A DNA stretch of 64,000 bases, taken from positions 188,501 through 252,500 of the forward strand of contig JARUPZ010000031.1 of assembly GCA_031213475.1 (NCBI GenBank), written 5' to 3'. Of this stretch, positions 23,018-33,249 are shown in pieces. This stretch comes from Nereocystis luetkeana (taxonomy: Eukaryota; Sar; Phaeophyceae; Laminariales; Laminariaceae). The translations under genes and the position numbers were made by a program. The notes beneath the pieces are model-generated. The model saw only the letters and a list, made by a program, of their open reading frames with translations. It was not told where the DNA came from and made no database searches. Position 1 is the first letter of the stretch; every line of letters starts with the position of its first letter.

Positions 23018-23438
23018 CTGTTGTAACATCGCGTCGTACGTTACTTCGTGTATACCTTGGGATCAATGAGGGTTCCTTCTGCTGTGGCATGAGATCACAC
23101 CCATACTTGCTGGCCCTTCTCGTATCTCAATGTCGTCGCTCGTTTCATGCGTACCTGGTATTCTTTTTGGGGGTGCCTTCTGTTCTTTATTGTTCCCCAA
23201 GCTTGTAGCCTAGTTCATTAGGGGTTCTGCTACCGTTGGTTGTCCCGTGGGAACGTAGTGTACGATTGCCCATACCCCTCCGACGGTGATACGGCGCTGA
23301 GGTACGCGATTGCGGTGTGAGGCACCTGGAACGCGTTTACCTGGCAGTCGGCACGCAGTGTTGTGGCGTGTCTCCATGCGGTTCTTCCGCAACCAGCGTA
23401 AGCTCATGTCGTTCTTGAGGGGCGTTTAATAGGAGGGC

Positions 23439-23496
23439 GGGGGGGGGGGGGGGGGGTCTCCATCGTCAACCATGTTGACTTCCGATGTACAGAATG
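23439..23496 (+). repeat. poly-G-tipped repeat block, copy 2
   Basis: An 18-G run is followed by TCTCCATCGTCAACCATGTT and then GACTTCCGATGTACAGAATG, with only a few substitutions relative to copy 1 479 bp upstream. The repeat ends at about 23496. Confidence 0.8.
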
Positions 23497-24170
23497 CAAC
23501 AAGATCATCGATCGCGAAAAACAGCAGCTATCGTCGATTGTGACTGTTAGCAACTGCTATATACGAGTGCCAAGGGAAGGAATTACGAGTTTGAGCCTCC
23601 AGGGAGGGGAAGTGGAAGGTTTATTGGCTCCGAGTGACAGGGATGAGACTAGTACTACAGCACTACTACAACTGCAGCACTACTGCGGTACTAGAGTGTA
23701 TTCGATTCAAGCCGGAAAGGAACATTTACGATACTTTGCTGAGGGGCAAAGTAAAGCAACATAGATGTACGTATCGTTTAGACAAGCAAACAAAGTAAGC
23801 ATGATCGCAGCGGGATCGACCGTCGCCGTGGGCGCTGGTGCGTCTCTCTTTGCCTACCAGGTATACGAAATACGGGCAACAGACAGTGCTTTCTGTTTCT
23901 AAAAAACAGTTGACGTTCTCTCCGCGACAGCTATAAATGTTATCTACGCCGACGAAAACTCGGGGGCTCGACCCCTTTTCGACCTACCCGAGCAAGGAGC
24001 CACACTATGTAGGACCGCACTCGCGCGCGCGCCGTATGCGCCGAGCCGTCGCCTCTCGAAGTTGGCCACAATCCTGGGATAATCTCTACCCTTTACGGAT
24101 TGAAAACATAGACTCCTTCTGACTATACTTCATATCAACAGCGGACCGCCCCAGGCATCGGTACTCGTTG
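23497..24170. other. no recognisable feature
   Basis: Short ORFs only (for example 23540-23764, 74 aa), with no recognised motif. Confidence 0.45.
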
Positions 24171-25640
24171 TATATATCCCACACCTCGGATAACGTAACA
24201 CCCGGGTAAACCTTATCTACGTCATGGGGCCTAATGTAGGGGCGTGGCCACGTACTGACATAGTGCTAGCACAGGAGGAGCAATCACGGTGACGCGGTAA
24301 CACGGGGTTGACAGGAAACCCACGAACGTGCACACGCCTTAACATGATGTTTCTGCTCGATCTCGTCCAGCTCTGGTACAGTAAGATTGTGCTTCGCCGT
24401 GATCCGTCCTTGTGCTTATACTGCAGCACAGGTTTTCACTCTAACATGCCCAGATCGATATCCGCAGGTTTACCAACCTGATAACATAATATTCCTGTCT
24501 ACGCAGCGTTATAGACATAAAGTTAACATGTTGGGCAGCACTACTATTAATAACACCTAACATTGTGTTACAGCTAACACACTGAAATGACGCAACACCT
24601 TAGCCAACACTACTAGCACTACGCTATTCGGACCGCCTGTCTGGCTGCCTTAGGGTCGGATAGCGTAACATGTAACTTACGTTAGCAGCGTTACAGTCTT
24701 AGCCGGCCGATGCGTAACATTATGTTAGGGTGTTAGTCTAAATGCGGAGGTCTCTCCAACATAATGTCACGGTGATACTGTCAGCAAACACCTAATTTTA
24801 GCATTTCGTTAATGTCTTACAATAATAATAAACCTGGGTCTAACATTATGCCACTGAGTTACCGTAATGTCGCGACGTTACCCTTTGGGTCTTCCCGGGA
24901 TCTAAAAACTGTAACCTGTGTTAGTGGTAAAGCGGCGCCGCCTAGAAACATCGTGTAGCCGTGTTATCATGTTTCGCCGAGATCCCAGTAGGGGACACCA
25001 ACAAAAATATCCCCGGAAGAGGAGGATAACATATCATCCCCGGAAGGGGAGGATAACATATCATCCCCGGAAGGGGAGGATAACATATCATCCCCGGAAG
25101 GGGAGGATAACATATCATCCCCGGAAGGAGAGGATAACATATCATCCCCGGAAGGAGAGGATAACATATCATCCCCGGTAAAAGCGCCTCCGTATTTTTA
25201 CCCCCACAAAAGGGGATATGCACGAGGGATCCCCGCAAAAAAACGTTAAAAAATAGGAGAACCCGCCAGTATATCTAAAACGTATTCTGCAGACTTGCAC
25301 GTACCTGGTGCGAGCTAACACAGCAGTAACTTACGGTTGATGTTAGACTGAGGCTATACGTTTTCTGCTAACTCGTGCCACCAGATTAATTGCATACGAG
25401 CTAACACGTTGACACAAACTTAGTGTTTTATCTATCATTTACTACTACGTTAGTTACCTGACGTTAATGACGATGCGAGTAGCATTTCGGCTAACATCTT
25501 AACGTTATGCGACTCGCAATAAGCCACGGGCAATAACAAAGTAATACTACGAGTATGCTGTTGCCAATATCGAATGACACGATAACAATGTGTAACGCAA
25601 TCGGCCGCCAATATCGAAACGCACTATAGATATCACTACA
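24170..25640. other. TAACA/TGTTA-enriched AT-rich region
   Basis: Across about 1.4 kb the words TAACA, CTAACAC, GTTAG and TGTTA recur at very high density in both orientations, for example at 24502-24620, 24670-24740, 24780-24860 and 25315-25520. No fixed period is apparent except for the embedded 27-bp minisatellite. No gene is seen. Confidence 0.5.
25011..25178. repeat. 27-bp minisatellite, six units plus a partial
   Basis: Units run CCCCGGAAGGGGAGGATAAC followed by ATATCAT, 27 bp each, from 25011 to 25172, with a partial seventh to 25178. The first unit has AGAGG and the last two AGGAG, so the middle units are the most alike. Because 27 is a multiple of three, both strands stay open: the minus strand repeats MICYPLLPG and the plus strand repeats a YHPRKGRIT peptide. 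There is no evidence of expression. Confidence 0.95.
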
Positions 25641-25942
25641 GTATTGTGAAGGTGTTACCTACTAAGCTATAGGGGCAAATGATCGATCGATTACCCAGCC
25701 CAGGGTAGTCCTTGTAACACTCTCCCCTCCTCTGAACGGCGAGGTATTTGGGGCGTCGGTACCGTATACGGTGGTACGCTGAGCTAACCGCTTCGTCCCA
25801 ATACCTGGGGAACCAGGGAAATATATGTGTTGAGGGAGGCACGCGCAAGCGCTTCTACCAAAATAAACTTTCGACGTGACATTCGAACTCGGGTGCTCCG
25901 CGACGTCGAATGGGAAAGCGTTACCTACTGAGCTATGCGTAT
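25640..25942 (-). mobile_element. tRNA-headed repeat (SINE-like) K, copy 1
   Basis: On the minus strand the 5' end has TAGCTCAGTAGGTAACGC (A box) and, about 45 nt later, GAGTTCGAATGTC (B box). A body of about 200 bp follows, shared with 27140-27358. Shared blocks include GCTTGCGCGTGC, CCCTGGTTCCCCAGGTATTG, GCCCCAAATA and GGGTAATCGATCGATC. The 3' end reads TATAGCTTAGTAGGTAACAC, which looks like a second A-box head, suggesting a dimeric or tandem structure. Confidence 0.6.
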
Positions 25943-26234
25943 AAAATATCGATGTTTCACCCCCTACACTTGGCACCGGGTAGCTCAGTCTTGACACTTT
26001 TACATTTGGCGTAGTCGGCAGGACGAAATCAACTGTAGTAGAACCCGAGGATAGAGGTAAAGGAAGTGGAATGCAGGAAGTGGCTCGGAATCAGCTTCTC
26101 TTGATCAGGAGGCTTATTTCTTGGTTGTCGTGTTATTCCCGTTCATGATGAGAGAATAGATACGGAGAGTTTGAGAGTGATTCGATTGCGGCATGATGTG
26201 ATGGAGTATAGCGCACCCATCGTATAGAAACGTA

Positions 26235-26460
26235 TATACTCGTATGCGAACCATGTTTGGTTGCACATAGCGCTTTGAGGATACCGGATCTACCTGTGGA
26301 CGAATATTATATGGTAATTTGTATCGCTTGAGGGATATATCTGCAGGCGAATCTTATACGGTTATACGTAGCGCTTGGGGAATCTTCTGTTTGACAACGT
26401 CTCGGCAGAGAATATTCAGTGATATTTTGGGAATCTTCTGTATGACAATGTCCCGATCGA
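26235..26460 (+). repeat. degenerate ~50-60-bp tandem repeat
   Basis: Diverged units contain GCGAA, ATA/TTATA, GGTT, TAGCGCTT and GAGGATA/GGGAATCTTCTG, near 26247, 26297, 26348 and 26375. GGGAATCTTCTG followed by TGACAA occurs twice, about 59 bp apart (26379 and 26438). Confidence 0.45.
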
Positions 26461-27139
26461 GTGTATCTGCGTATTCATACAGGTTAGTTTTGGTCAACAT
26501 TTGGGCTGAGTTGTGTCCCCGACGCAGCCCTCCTAGCTCACTCGAGTTCTCTCTCTCAACTCACTTGAGGAGCAATATTACTATTAAGAAGACCGTGAGA
26601 TCCACAAGCAGCGTGCACTACCCAGCATCGACATCCCTGTGTCTCTTTCAATCTTGTATCTCTGCACCCCTCTTCACATTGGGCATCGTCGGCAGGAATG
26701 CACCTCTCTTCACAATGATTCGAGGTATCAAGCCCACTCTGCCCCCTTCCATTAACCCGCTAAACGGGTATAGCTTGCCCGGGGAACGGTCTTCGGACGC
26801 TGGTCTACTCTTCTCCTATCGGTGATTCTAACTAAAGGAGTATATAGCCAAACCCTATAGGATACTTATGTAGCCTACTGAAACCCAAGTCTGCCTGTTA
26901 TCCTGTCTTTAAGGGAGGTCTGTCCTACGAGCAGTCCTTGCGTCCTTACAAAAGTCTTGATACTACTGGCTGTCTGATCTACCGAGAGAAACGTCAGAGC
27001 CCCAGGACCGAGGAGTGCTCCTGGGGTATTCAGGGCTTTGATTTTTCTCCAACAAGAAGAAAGAGTGACTTCAGAGTCCGAGAATACTCTCCGGATGTTG
27101 CAGGTTTTTATACTACGGGCCATCTCATAACCACCTCGA

Positions 27140-27358
27140 GCGTTTCTTATATAGAAATGCTTGCGCGTGCGCCCTCTAAGACAGATCTCCCTGGTTCCCC
27201 AGGTATTGAAACGAGGCTGGCAGGTCAGCGTGCGGTCGTACACGGTACCAACGCCCCAAATATCCCGGCATTCAGAGGTGGGGGAAGGGTTATAAGGATT
27301 CCGCTGGGCAGGGTAATCGATCGATCTTTTTTACCCCTACGATACCTGAGTAGATAAC
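27140..27358 (+). mobile_element. tRNA-headed repeat K, copy 2 (5' truncated)
   Basis: Matches the body of copy 1 in inverted orientation, from GCTTGCGCGTGC through CCCTGGTTCCCCAGGTATTG and GGGTAATCGATCGATC to a TAGATAACATC end. The tRNA-related head is missing or degraded, consistent with a 5'-truncated retroposed copy. Confidence 0.6.
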
Positions 27359-27558
27359 ATCTCCACACTACGAGTATGCTATTATTATTATTATTATTCC
27401 TCTTGCCATCTGACAATGTGCAGTATGATCTTCAACATGGATCACTCATAACTTTCCCGAAAGAAGAAAACCTCGGAAACAAAAAGAAACCCATGCACCA
27501 AGTCTACCTCCCTTCCGTGCCAACTTTCAGCTTGTCTACTCTATTTGCTGTCGTAGTA

Positions 27559-27663
27559 TTACGGGGGACCATAGTAAATAGGACCAAATATTGTTATTAA
27601 AACTAGGTAACTATATAGGTTTTTGAGTTTACCGTAGGCCCTATTTAATATTGTCCCCCGTAA
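27559..27663. mobile_element. MITE family A, copy 1 (105 bp)
   Basis: Ends TTACGGGGGACCATAG and its complement, lying within TA dinucleotides (27557-27558 and 27664-27665). The TA target duplication and short TIRs suggest a Tc1/mariner-type MITE. Internal landmarks are TAGGACCAAATATTGTT and GTAGGCCCTATTTAATATTG. There is no coding capacity. Seven copies occur in the window. Confidence 0.85.
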
Positions 27664-27667
27664 TATT

Positions 27668-28110
27668 ATTCTCCTCTCTGGTACGGATCACTTTTTGTAA
27701 GTATTGGCTTGGATGATGCCTCCTGCGCCGGCAGGGGGTCCTCGTCCGAGGAGTTACCATCCGCGATGAGAGTGCCTCGGGCGAGATAGGTGCCTTCATC
27801 GCGGCAGCATGTCCTGGAAATGATCGCAACCACTTGAAAAATAGTCAATGTGGGGTGGGGTGGGATGGTCCGAAAAAAAACACTCGTCCGTCGTGTTTTC
27901 TCGAGGTTCACAGGGAGAATGGGCATAAATGACCTCTCTTCGTACAGTTCTCCAGTTGGTTAATGTGTGCAAAGAAGGTGTGGTTCCAGCCTGTGTGTTC
28001 CAAAGGGCGGAACCACCTTCTTGGGTGTCAATGTTGCTGTGGTATGTTTCCTCTCTGTTACGGATCACTTCATGTATGTATTTGATTGGATGAGGCCTCC
28101 TGCGCCGGCC
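27668..28110. repeat. duplicated ~65-bp block pair
   Basis: CCTCTCTGGTACGGATCACT at 27672, followed by GTA-GTATT-GGATGA-GCCTCCTGCGCCGGC, recurs at 28048-28110 as CCTCTCTGTTACGGATCACT. The pair lies between family A copies 1 and 2. No long frame is shared. Confidence 0.6.
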
Positions 28111-28449
28111 GACGGTGTGGTCCCACCCAAACTTATTTCTTCCTTACAGACCCCTGACCCGGAGTTCTGTTTCCTCCCTTCACGCAAACATCCGTTATTT
28201 CTAGCTGCACCTCCGTGCGCAGACAGCAAAATCTTCTGCGAAAGCCGGTGGCAACGGTAGGTTGGACGCGTTGATCAGGTCTGCTCCCGTTGCCGCTTCG
28301 CCCCCACTACCTGCCCCGGTCGTAGACCCAACGTTGTGTCACGCCATTTTCTCCGTCTTGTACTCGTAGCCACCAATTTACATGATCTTGTCCATTGGTG
28401 TGCTCGTGAAGTTCTTGCCCCAGGAGTCGCCTGAACGCAATGACTGCTA

Positions 28450-28565
28450 TTACGGGGGACCATAGTAAATAGGACCAAATATTTTCAGTCAAAATAGAGA
28501 AATAAATAAGTAGGTTTTCCTGTGTACCGTACCTGGTAAGTCCTACTTATTGCGGTCCCCCGTAA
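28450..28565. mobile_element. MITE family A, copy 2 (116 bp)
   Basis: TTACGGGGGACCATAG at the left and GGTCCCCCGTAA at the right, each within TA (28448-28449 and 28566-28567). Slightly longer than the 105-bp form through changes in its centre, which includes TACCTGG. Confidence 0.85.
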
Positions 28566-28567
28566 TA

Positions 28568-29700
28568 CTACTACCTCGTATGTTGAATGACTGGGCATAT
28601 CCCCCGCGCGCAGATACCCCTGCAGCGCTGTGCTTATTCGCGGCGCGAGAAAACGTCTCCGTCTCCACGCTCTCATATCGTAAGACTACCTATCGGGGAT
28701 CCCTTGGCAAGATCCCACCCGATACAACGTGCTGCCCAATATTGTACTACTGCTGCAACACTATGTTACCATAAATAAGAAATCAGGTAACGCAGTGACG
28801 TCATTTATAACGGAAATCCGCTGAACCGAAACATTGATGTGGATTGTATCCGAGGTGTGGTAAATTCTTCTGTTGTTACTAGCGAGTCCCAACACTACCC
28901 GGAGGAGATGACTCTCCCGGGTGGCTATCTCCGCCGCACTTGCCCTCTCGGGGGTCAGGTCGGTCAACGTGCTCACGCGCCAGTGGTAACAGCAGCCGGG
29001 TCTGCTGTTGTTGCAACGGGAGCGACGGGTTAAATTGACACACGACACGTACGTATTGTAAAGGTGGAAGTGTGGGGGTTTTTACCAATCCCCCGTGGGA
29101 TGAAAAAAAAAAAATCTAACGGCCAGAAACCTATAATAAAAGATCCCTGGGTAACAACGGCTGCTTCTGTGCGTTATTTACCCTCGCAGTCAGAATAATT
29201 GGCGTCAGCCATGGCCGCGGCTCGCCGGAGCACTGTTCGATGGTTGCGCTCAACGCGTCATTCCGGCTACACGTAAGTATATGTATGGATGAGTCCTCTG
29301 TTTGGTGCCACTGCTCTGTAGTTTCGTGTTGAGTTTTGAGTTGCTGCTGGGTGCGGAGATGATGATATTTCGTTCGCTTACACAGACAGTCATCATCAGT
29401 TGTGTCATGTGTCATCATGTGGTTGCCCATGTTTAGCTACCCATGTTGCCCACGTTTTTTACTTTCCGACAACCCCTTTCCCCTCTTCGGAAAAACGTGA
29501 CTCCCGCTTGTTGGAAACCCCTTGAATCCGATTTTGATTTTTGTTCCCCTTCTCATGCACTTTCCAGCTAACTTGAACTCGCACACGCACCCCACGACCA
29601 TCCTACGTGGTGCGGCTGCCCACGGAGGAGCACATTGATTTTGTAGTGTCGGGCTTTTCGTATCGAACCAGGCCGAGTGTAGTCGCGACCAAGCCTGCAA
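28568..29700. other. no recognisable feature
   Basis: Short ORFs without motifs. A 12-A run occurs at 29104-29115. Nothing with boundaries was identified. Confidence 0.45.
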
Positions 29701-29701
29701 G

Positions 29702-29896
29702 ATGGAGTCTCCTCAACATCTGCTGTTGGGAAAAGATCGTCGCGACGAGATTCGAAAGGACGAGGGAGGTCGACGAGTAGAAGGAGCGGGGCATCAAGAC
29801 GAACGACTGCTCTCGCCGATGCCGCCGGACATCACGTCCCAGATACTGTTCTTCGCAGACGGAGCAACTCTTGCCGAGACCCAGCTCGCCTCCAAG
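29702..29896 (+). CDS. possible first exon of an F-box-like protein
   Basis: An ATG at 29702 opens a 65-codon stretch that ends at AAG followed by GTACGC, a good splice donor (GT at 29897). The last 25 residues, from PMPPDITSQILFFADGATL to ETQLASK, fit the start of an F-box: a Pro-containing entry, ILFFAD, and hydrophobic-Ser-Lys at the second helix. F-box proteins recruit substrates to SCF ubiquitin ligases by binding Skp1. The upstream part is charged and low in complexity. No second exon was found; a SINE occupies the presumed intron at 30018. Function is an inference from a short motif. Confidence 0.3.
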
Positions 29897-30017
29897 GTAC
29901 GCAGCGTCAGACTCTCGAAAGCCACACAAGCTACTGCTGTATCTCGCCCGAGGCTCATATAATATACTGCTGCAGTTGCTGGTCTTGAATATTTCGCGAT
30001 ATTGTTGAATACCAGGT

Positions 30018-30362
30018 ACCTTCGGTGGTTCAAGTGGTTAACCTCGAATTCTCGAATTCTACTTGTTTGAGTCCTGGGTTCGAGCCCCAGGTGGGTCGGA
30101 CTTTGACTTTATTTGCAAAAATAAAAAAGGATTCAATTAATTGTTGAGAGCGCCTTGCAGCGTGGGTAGGCACAATTCGATGCGAGTCGACGAGGGAAGA
30201 AAAGGCTGAAATCTTCTCGCGATAAAAATGAAGGCACGTACCGTAGCGGGAAGGGGGGAGAAGAGCCTGCTATGTGACCCCGGATCTGCGTTACGAGTTG
30301 GAAGGAGAGAGAAAAGAAGATGTGCGAAGATAATGAATGGGATAAGAAAAAAAAAAAAAAAA
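30018..30362 (+). mobile_element. tRNA-derived SINE, copy 1
   Basis: Starts with a tRNA-related head: CGGTGGTTCAAGTGGTTAAC as A box and GGGTTCGAGCCCCAGG as B box. It continues through an anonymous body with GAGAGCGCCTTGCAGCGTGG, AGTCGACGAGGGAAG and TCTTCTCGCGATAAAAATG, and ends in a poly-A tail of about 17 nt. Two further copies exist (41080-41424 inverted, 49626-49974). Total length is about 345 bp. The head would give a pol III internal promoter; mobilisation would depend on a LINE. Confidence 0.88.
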
Positions 30363-30884
30363 TGTTGGCTGTTGGGCTGTTGGCTGTCTGTGGTGGTTCC
30401 GTATCGACGATCGATTGGCGTCCGTGCTGGTAGCAATTGAAAAGCAAAGCCATCCGCGCAGGTGCGTGCTCCTAGCACCCCGCTTGAGTACGACTCGTAG
30501 TCCCTCTGGTGTTGTTCGTGTAGCTTTGTTTTTTCTCCTTTACGAGGGATGCCTTATTGCTGTCGGTACAGCATGCCACGTGTACTGCTGTGTAATGTCA
30601 CGTGGCGCAGCAAAACAAAAGCTCGGCAAGAGCAGCAGCAGCAGCAGCAGGAGCAGATGGAGCAGCAGCAGCATACTCATGCTGCTGTTTTATAAACATA
30701 TACTGCTGCACCAGACATATAGCTCAGATGCTCGTGAGCTCCTGAACTGCTGTACTGCTGTATGTGTAAATAAATCAGTTATGAGCCTGCGCATATACAT
30801 CCCATCCAAGAGCTATGATGAGCTTGTACCAATGGGAATGACTAACAGTCTTTCCCATTGGCTTGTACCAGGGTATATGTTACA

Positions 30885-31130
30885 AAGTAAGAATGTGTTT
30901 TTTTGTTTCCCAGCATCGCGTTTTCGCCCCGGGGTCCGGGGCCTGCCGGCCGGTCTCGTCGCCGGGCTCGGCCGACGGGGAATCGGCCTGGGTGCGCACC
31001 CTCCGGATCTCGCCCGAGGCCCGTGGCCGACACGGCGCGGCGCGCTCTCAAATTCGAAAAAATGAAAAAACTGAGTCAGTTTCACAGGTTACCCCGTCCC
31101 ACTGGGTCGAGCCATGCAGGCAACGTGAAA
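30885..31130 (+). repeat. dispersed GC-rich repeat G, copy 1
   Basis: From AAGTAAGAATGTGTTTTTTT to about 31130, matching 44295-44520. Shared blocks: GGGGAATCGGCCTG, CTCCGGATCTCGCCCGA, GCCCGTGGCCG, CGGCGCGGCGCGCTC, TCGAAAAAATG and GAGTCAGTTTCAC. It is much richer in GC than its flanks. The minus-strand frames are chance. Confidence 0.7.
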
Positions 31131-31412
31131 CGTACTGCTGCTGTTGTATATGCTGCACTTCGTATCGCGCAAAAGAAATACTGCACCGCGAGTGAACCGT
31201 GAACCCACATCTCCATCTAGGTTTGACGAAAAAAAACATATTTGACCGATTTCATAAAAACAAACCAACCGTGCGCCGTGCACCCACGTACCTAGAACTA
31301 CAGCAGTACCACTACACACAACCGTACAACAGCGGTCTTGCCTTTGTGACAACCACGGTGCTCCTGTTTGTGTTCGACGTGTATCAATAGTTACTGTTAA
31401 AGCCACTTGTGA

Positions 31413-33245
31413 TGCAGTCGGAAACTAGGATTGAAAAGGCCGGTTTCCGATCGGAGACAAAAATTGGCATTCTTAGGCGACCTCTTATGCAGTCGGAAAC
31501 TGGGATTGAAAAAGCCGGTTTCCGATCGGAGACAAAAAATGGCAATCTTATGCAGTTGAGAAGGCGCCTTTTCAATCCTAAAAAAAACGATTATGATTTC
31601 CAACTGGACCAGACAGTCGGAAAAACTGAGATTTCGGATCCAACTCGTCAGTCGGATTCGTGCATCGGAAATATTAGAAAGTCATACTCGTACGAGTATC
31701 ACACACCCACACAACAACACGACATACCAGGTACGACACAACTCCACACCACAACATCGGCGACGCTGGCTTGGCTGCTGTCACTTCTGCTGCTGCCCGG
31801 CTCGAGTCTTATATCCTCATCTATGTCCGTCAGCAGCACGTGTCAACACCCGATGGCCGCAGTGTGCGGTATCGATGATGACCTTCTGCCAACTGATGCG
31901 CTGGCTGTAGCTTTGGCAACTGTCTAAGAAACCCAGCGTCTTGATGGCCTCGAGGACGAGATGGAGGAGAACGCCCCGCGTGTGAAGCTCACACGCTGCT
32001 CGAGGAAGAAGCGAGACATCAGCATGTATGTGTAGTTGGGTGCAGCTGCTGGAGAATGAAGACCTCTCTTACCCCACGAGCATTACGGCGAAGCAGTTCG
32101 GAACCTACTTCCGCCTGCCCTACCCTTTTTTCTCGGTGCTGCAGCAGTGGTCAAGCTACACTCACTCACTTACATCAAGCGTCTCCTGGTCTCCAGAAAA
32201 AAAAACACAACAACTGTAAATTCGATCCGACGGGTGATAGGAAGGGTAGCTATTCGCAATCCAGTCGGAAAAATAACCGATCGGAAACCGGCTTTTTTAA
32301 TCCTAGTTTCCGACTGCATAAGAAGCGGCCTTATGCCGTAGGAAAAGCGCCTTTTCACTCCAAGAATTTTCAATTATGATTTCCAACTGGACCAGACAGT
32401 CGAAAAAACTGAGATTTTCGATCCAACTCGCCAATCGGATGAATGCATCGGAAATGTTAGATATAGACGAGACGTATTACTCAGCTCGCGAAGCTGAGTA
32501 CCAGGGTACCTGGTGTCAACTATTGAATCAGTCGAACTCACAGCTGACGTAATTCATAATTTTATGAAATGTTACAAAGCCCCGCCACATACCCGTACGA
32601 GTTTCACACACCCACACAACAACACGACATACGACACGACCCCACTCCACACCACAACATCGGCGACGCTGGCTTGGCTGCTGTCACTTCTGCTCCTCGT
32701 CGGCGCGAGTCAGCGTGATAATCCTTATCTACGCCCGTCAGCAGCACGTGACAGCACCCGGTGTCCGCAGTGGCGCGTGGTGTCGATGACCTTTTGCTAT
32801 CTGCTGCGCTGGCTGTAGCTTTGGCGACTCTCGAAGAAATCCAGCGCCGCGATGGCCTCGAGGACGAGATAGAGGAGAACGCCCCGCGTGTGGAGCTCAC
32901 ACCACGCTGCTCGAGGAAGAAGCGAGACATCAGCATGTAGGTGTGGTTGGGCGCAGCTGCTGGAAGATGAAGACCACTCTCCCCACGAGCATTACGGCGA
33001 AGCAGTTTCGAACCGACTTCCGCCTGCCCTACGTACCCTTTTTGCTTGGAGCTACTACTAATATTAATAATAGTCAATCTATTGAAAGTCACTCCCTTAC
33101 ATCGAACGTCTCCAGAAAAAAACACAATAACTAGAGATTCGATCCGACGGACGATAAAAAATAAAAAGGGTAGCTATTCACAATCCGGTTGGAAAAATAA
33201 CCGATCGGAAACCGGCCTTTTCAATCCTAATTTCCGACTGCATAA
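31413..33245. mobile_element. duplicated block with inverted 47-bp motifs
   Basis: A ~47-bp motif beginning GCAGTCGGAAACT, continuing GGATTGAAAA and GCCGGTTTCCGATCGG, occurs forward at about 31413 and 31489 and inverted near 32279-32318 and 33200-33242. Between them a ~785-bp body is present twice (about 31546-32320 and 32331-33245), sharing ATTATGATTTCCAACTGGAC, ACATCGGCGACGCTGGCTTG and GAGGAAGAAGCGAGACATCA. The arrangement resembles a TIR element duplicated in tandem. No transposase was recognised. The frames (for example 31409-31927) are conserved only through the DNA duplication. Confidence 0.65.
32475..32590. repeat. repeat J, insertion in the second body copy
   Basis: The segment with CAGCTCGCGAAGCTGAGT, then CACAGCTGACGTA and TAATTTTATGA, interrupts body copy 2; body copy 1 has no counterpart near 31690. 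A related segment lies at 59440-59515. This suggests a small mobile or dispersed repeat. Confidence 0.5.
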
Positions 33246-33249
33246 GAAG

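Noticed and set aside
25011..25178. CRISPR array
   Set aside because: Units are contiguous 27-bp repeats with no unique spacers, in a eukaryotic context.
25870..25942. functional tRNA gene on the minus strand
   Set aside because: Boxes are present, but the sequence continues into a repeat body shared with 27140, so it is the head of a retroposed element.
30018..30095. functional tRNA gene
   Set aside because: The A and B boxes belong to a three-copy SINE with a poly-A tail. The arms do not form a proper cloverleaf.
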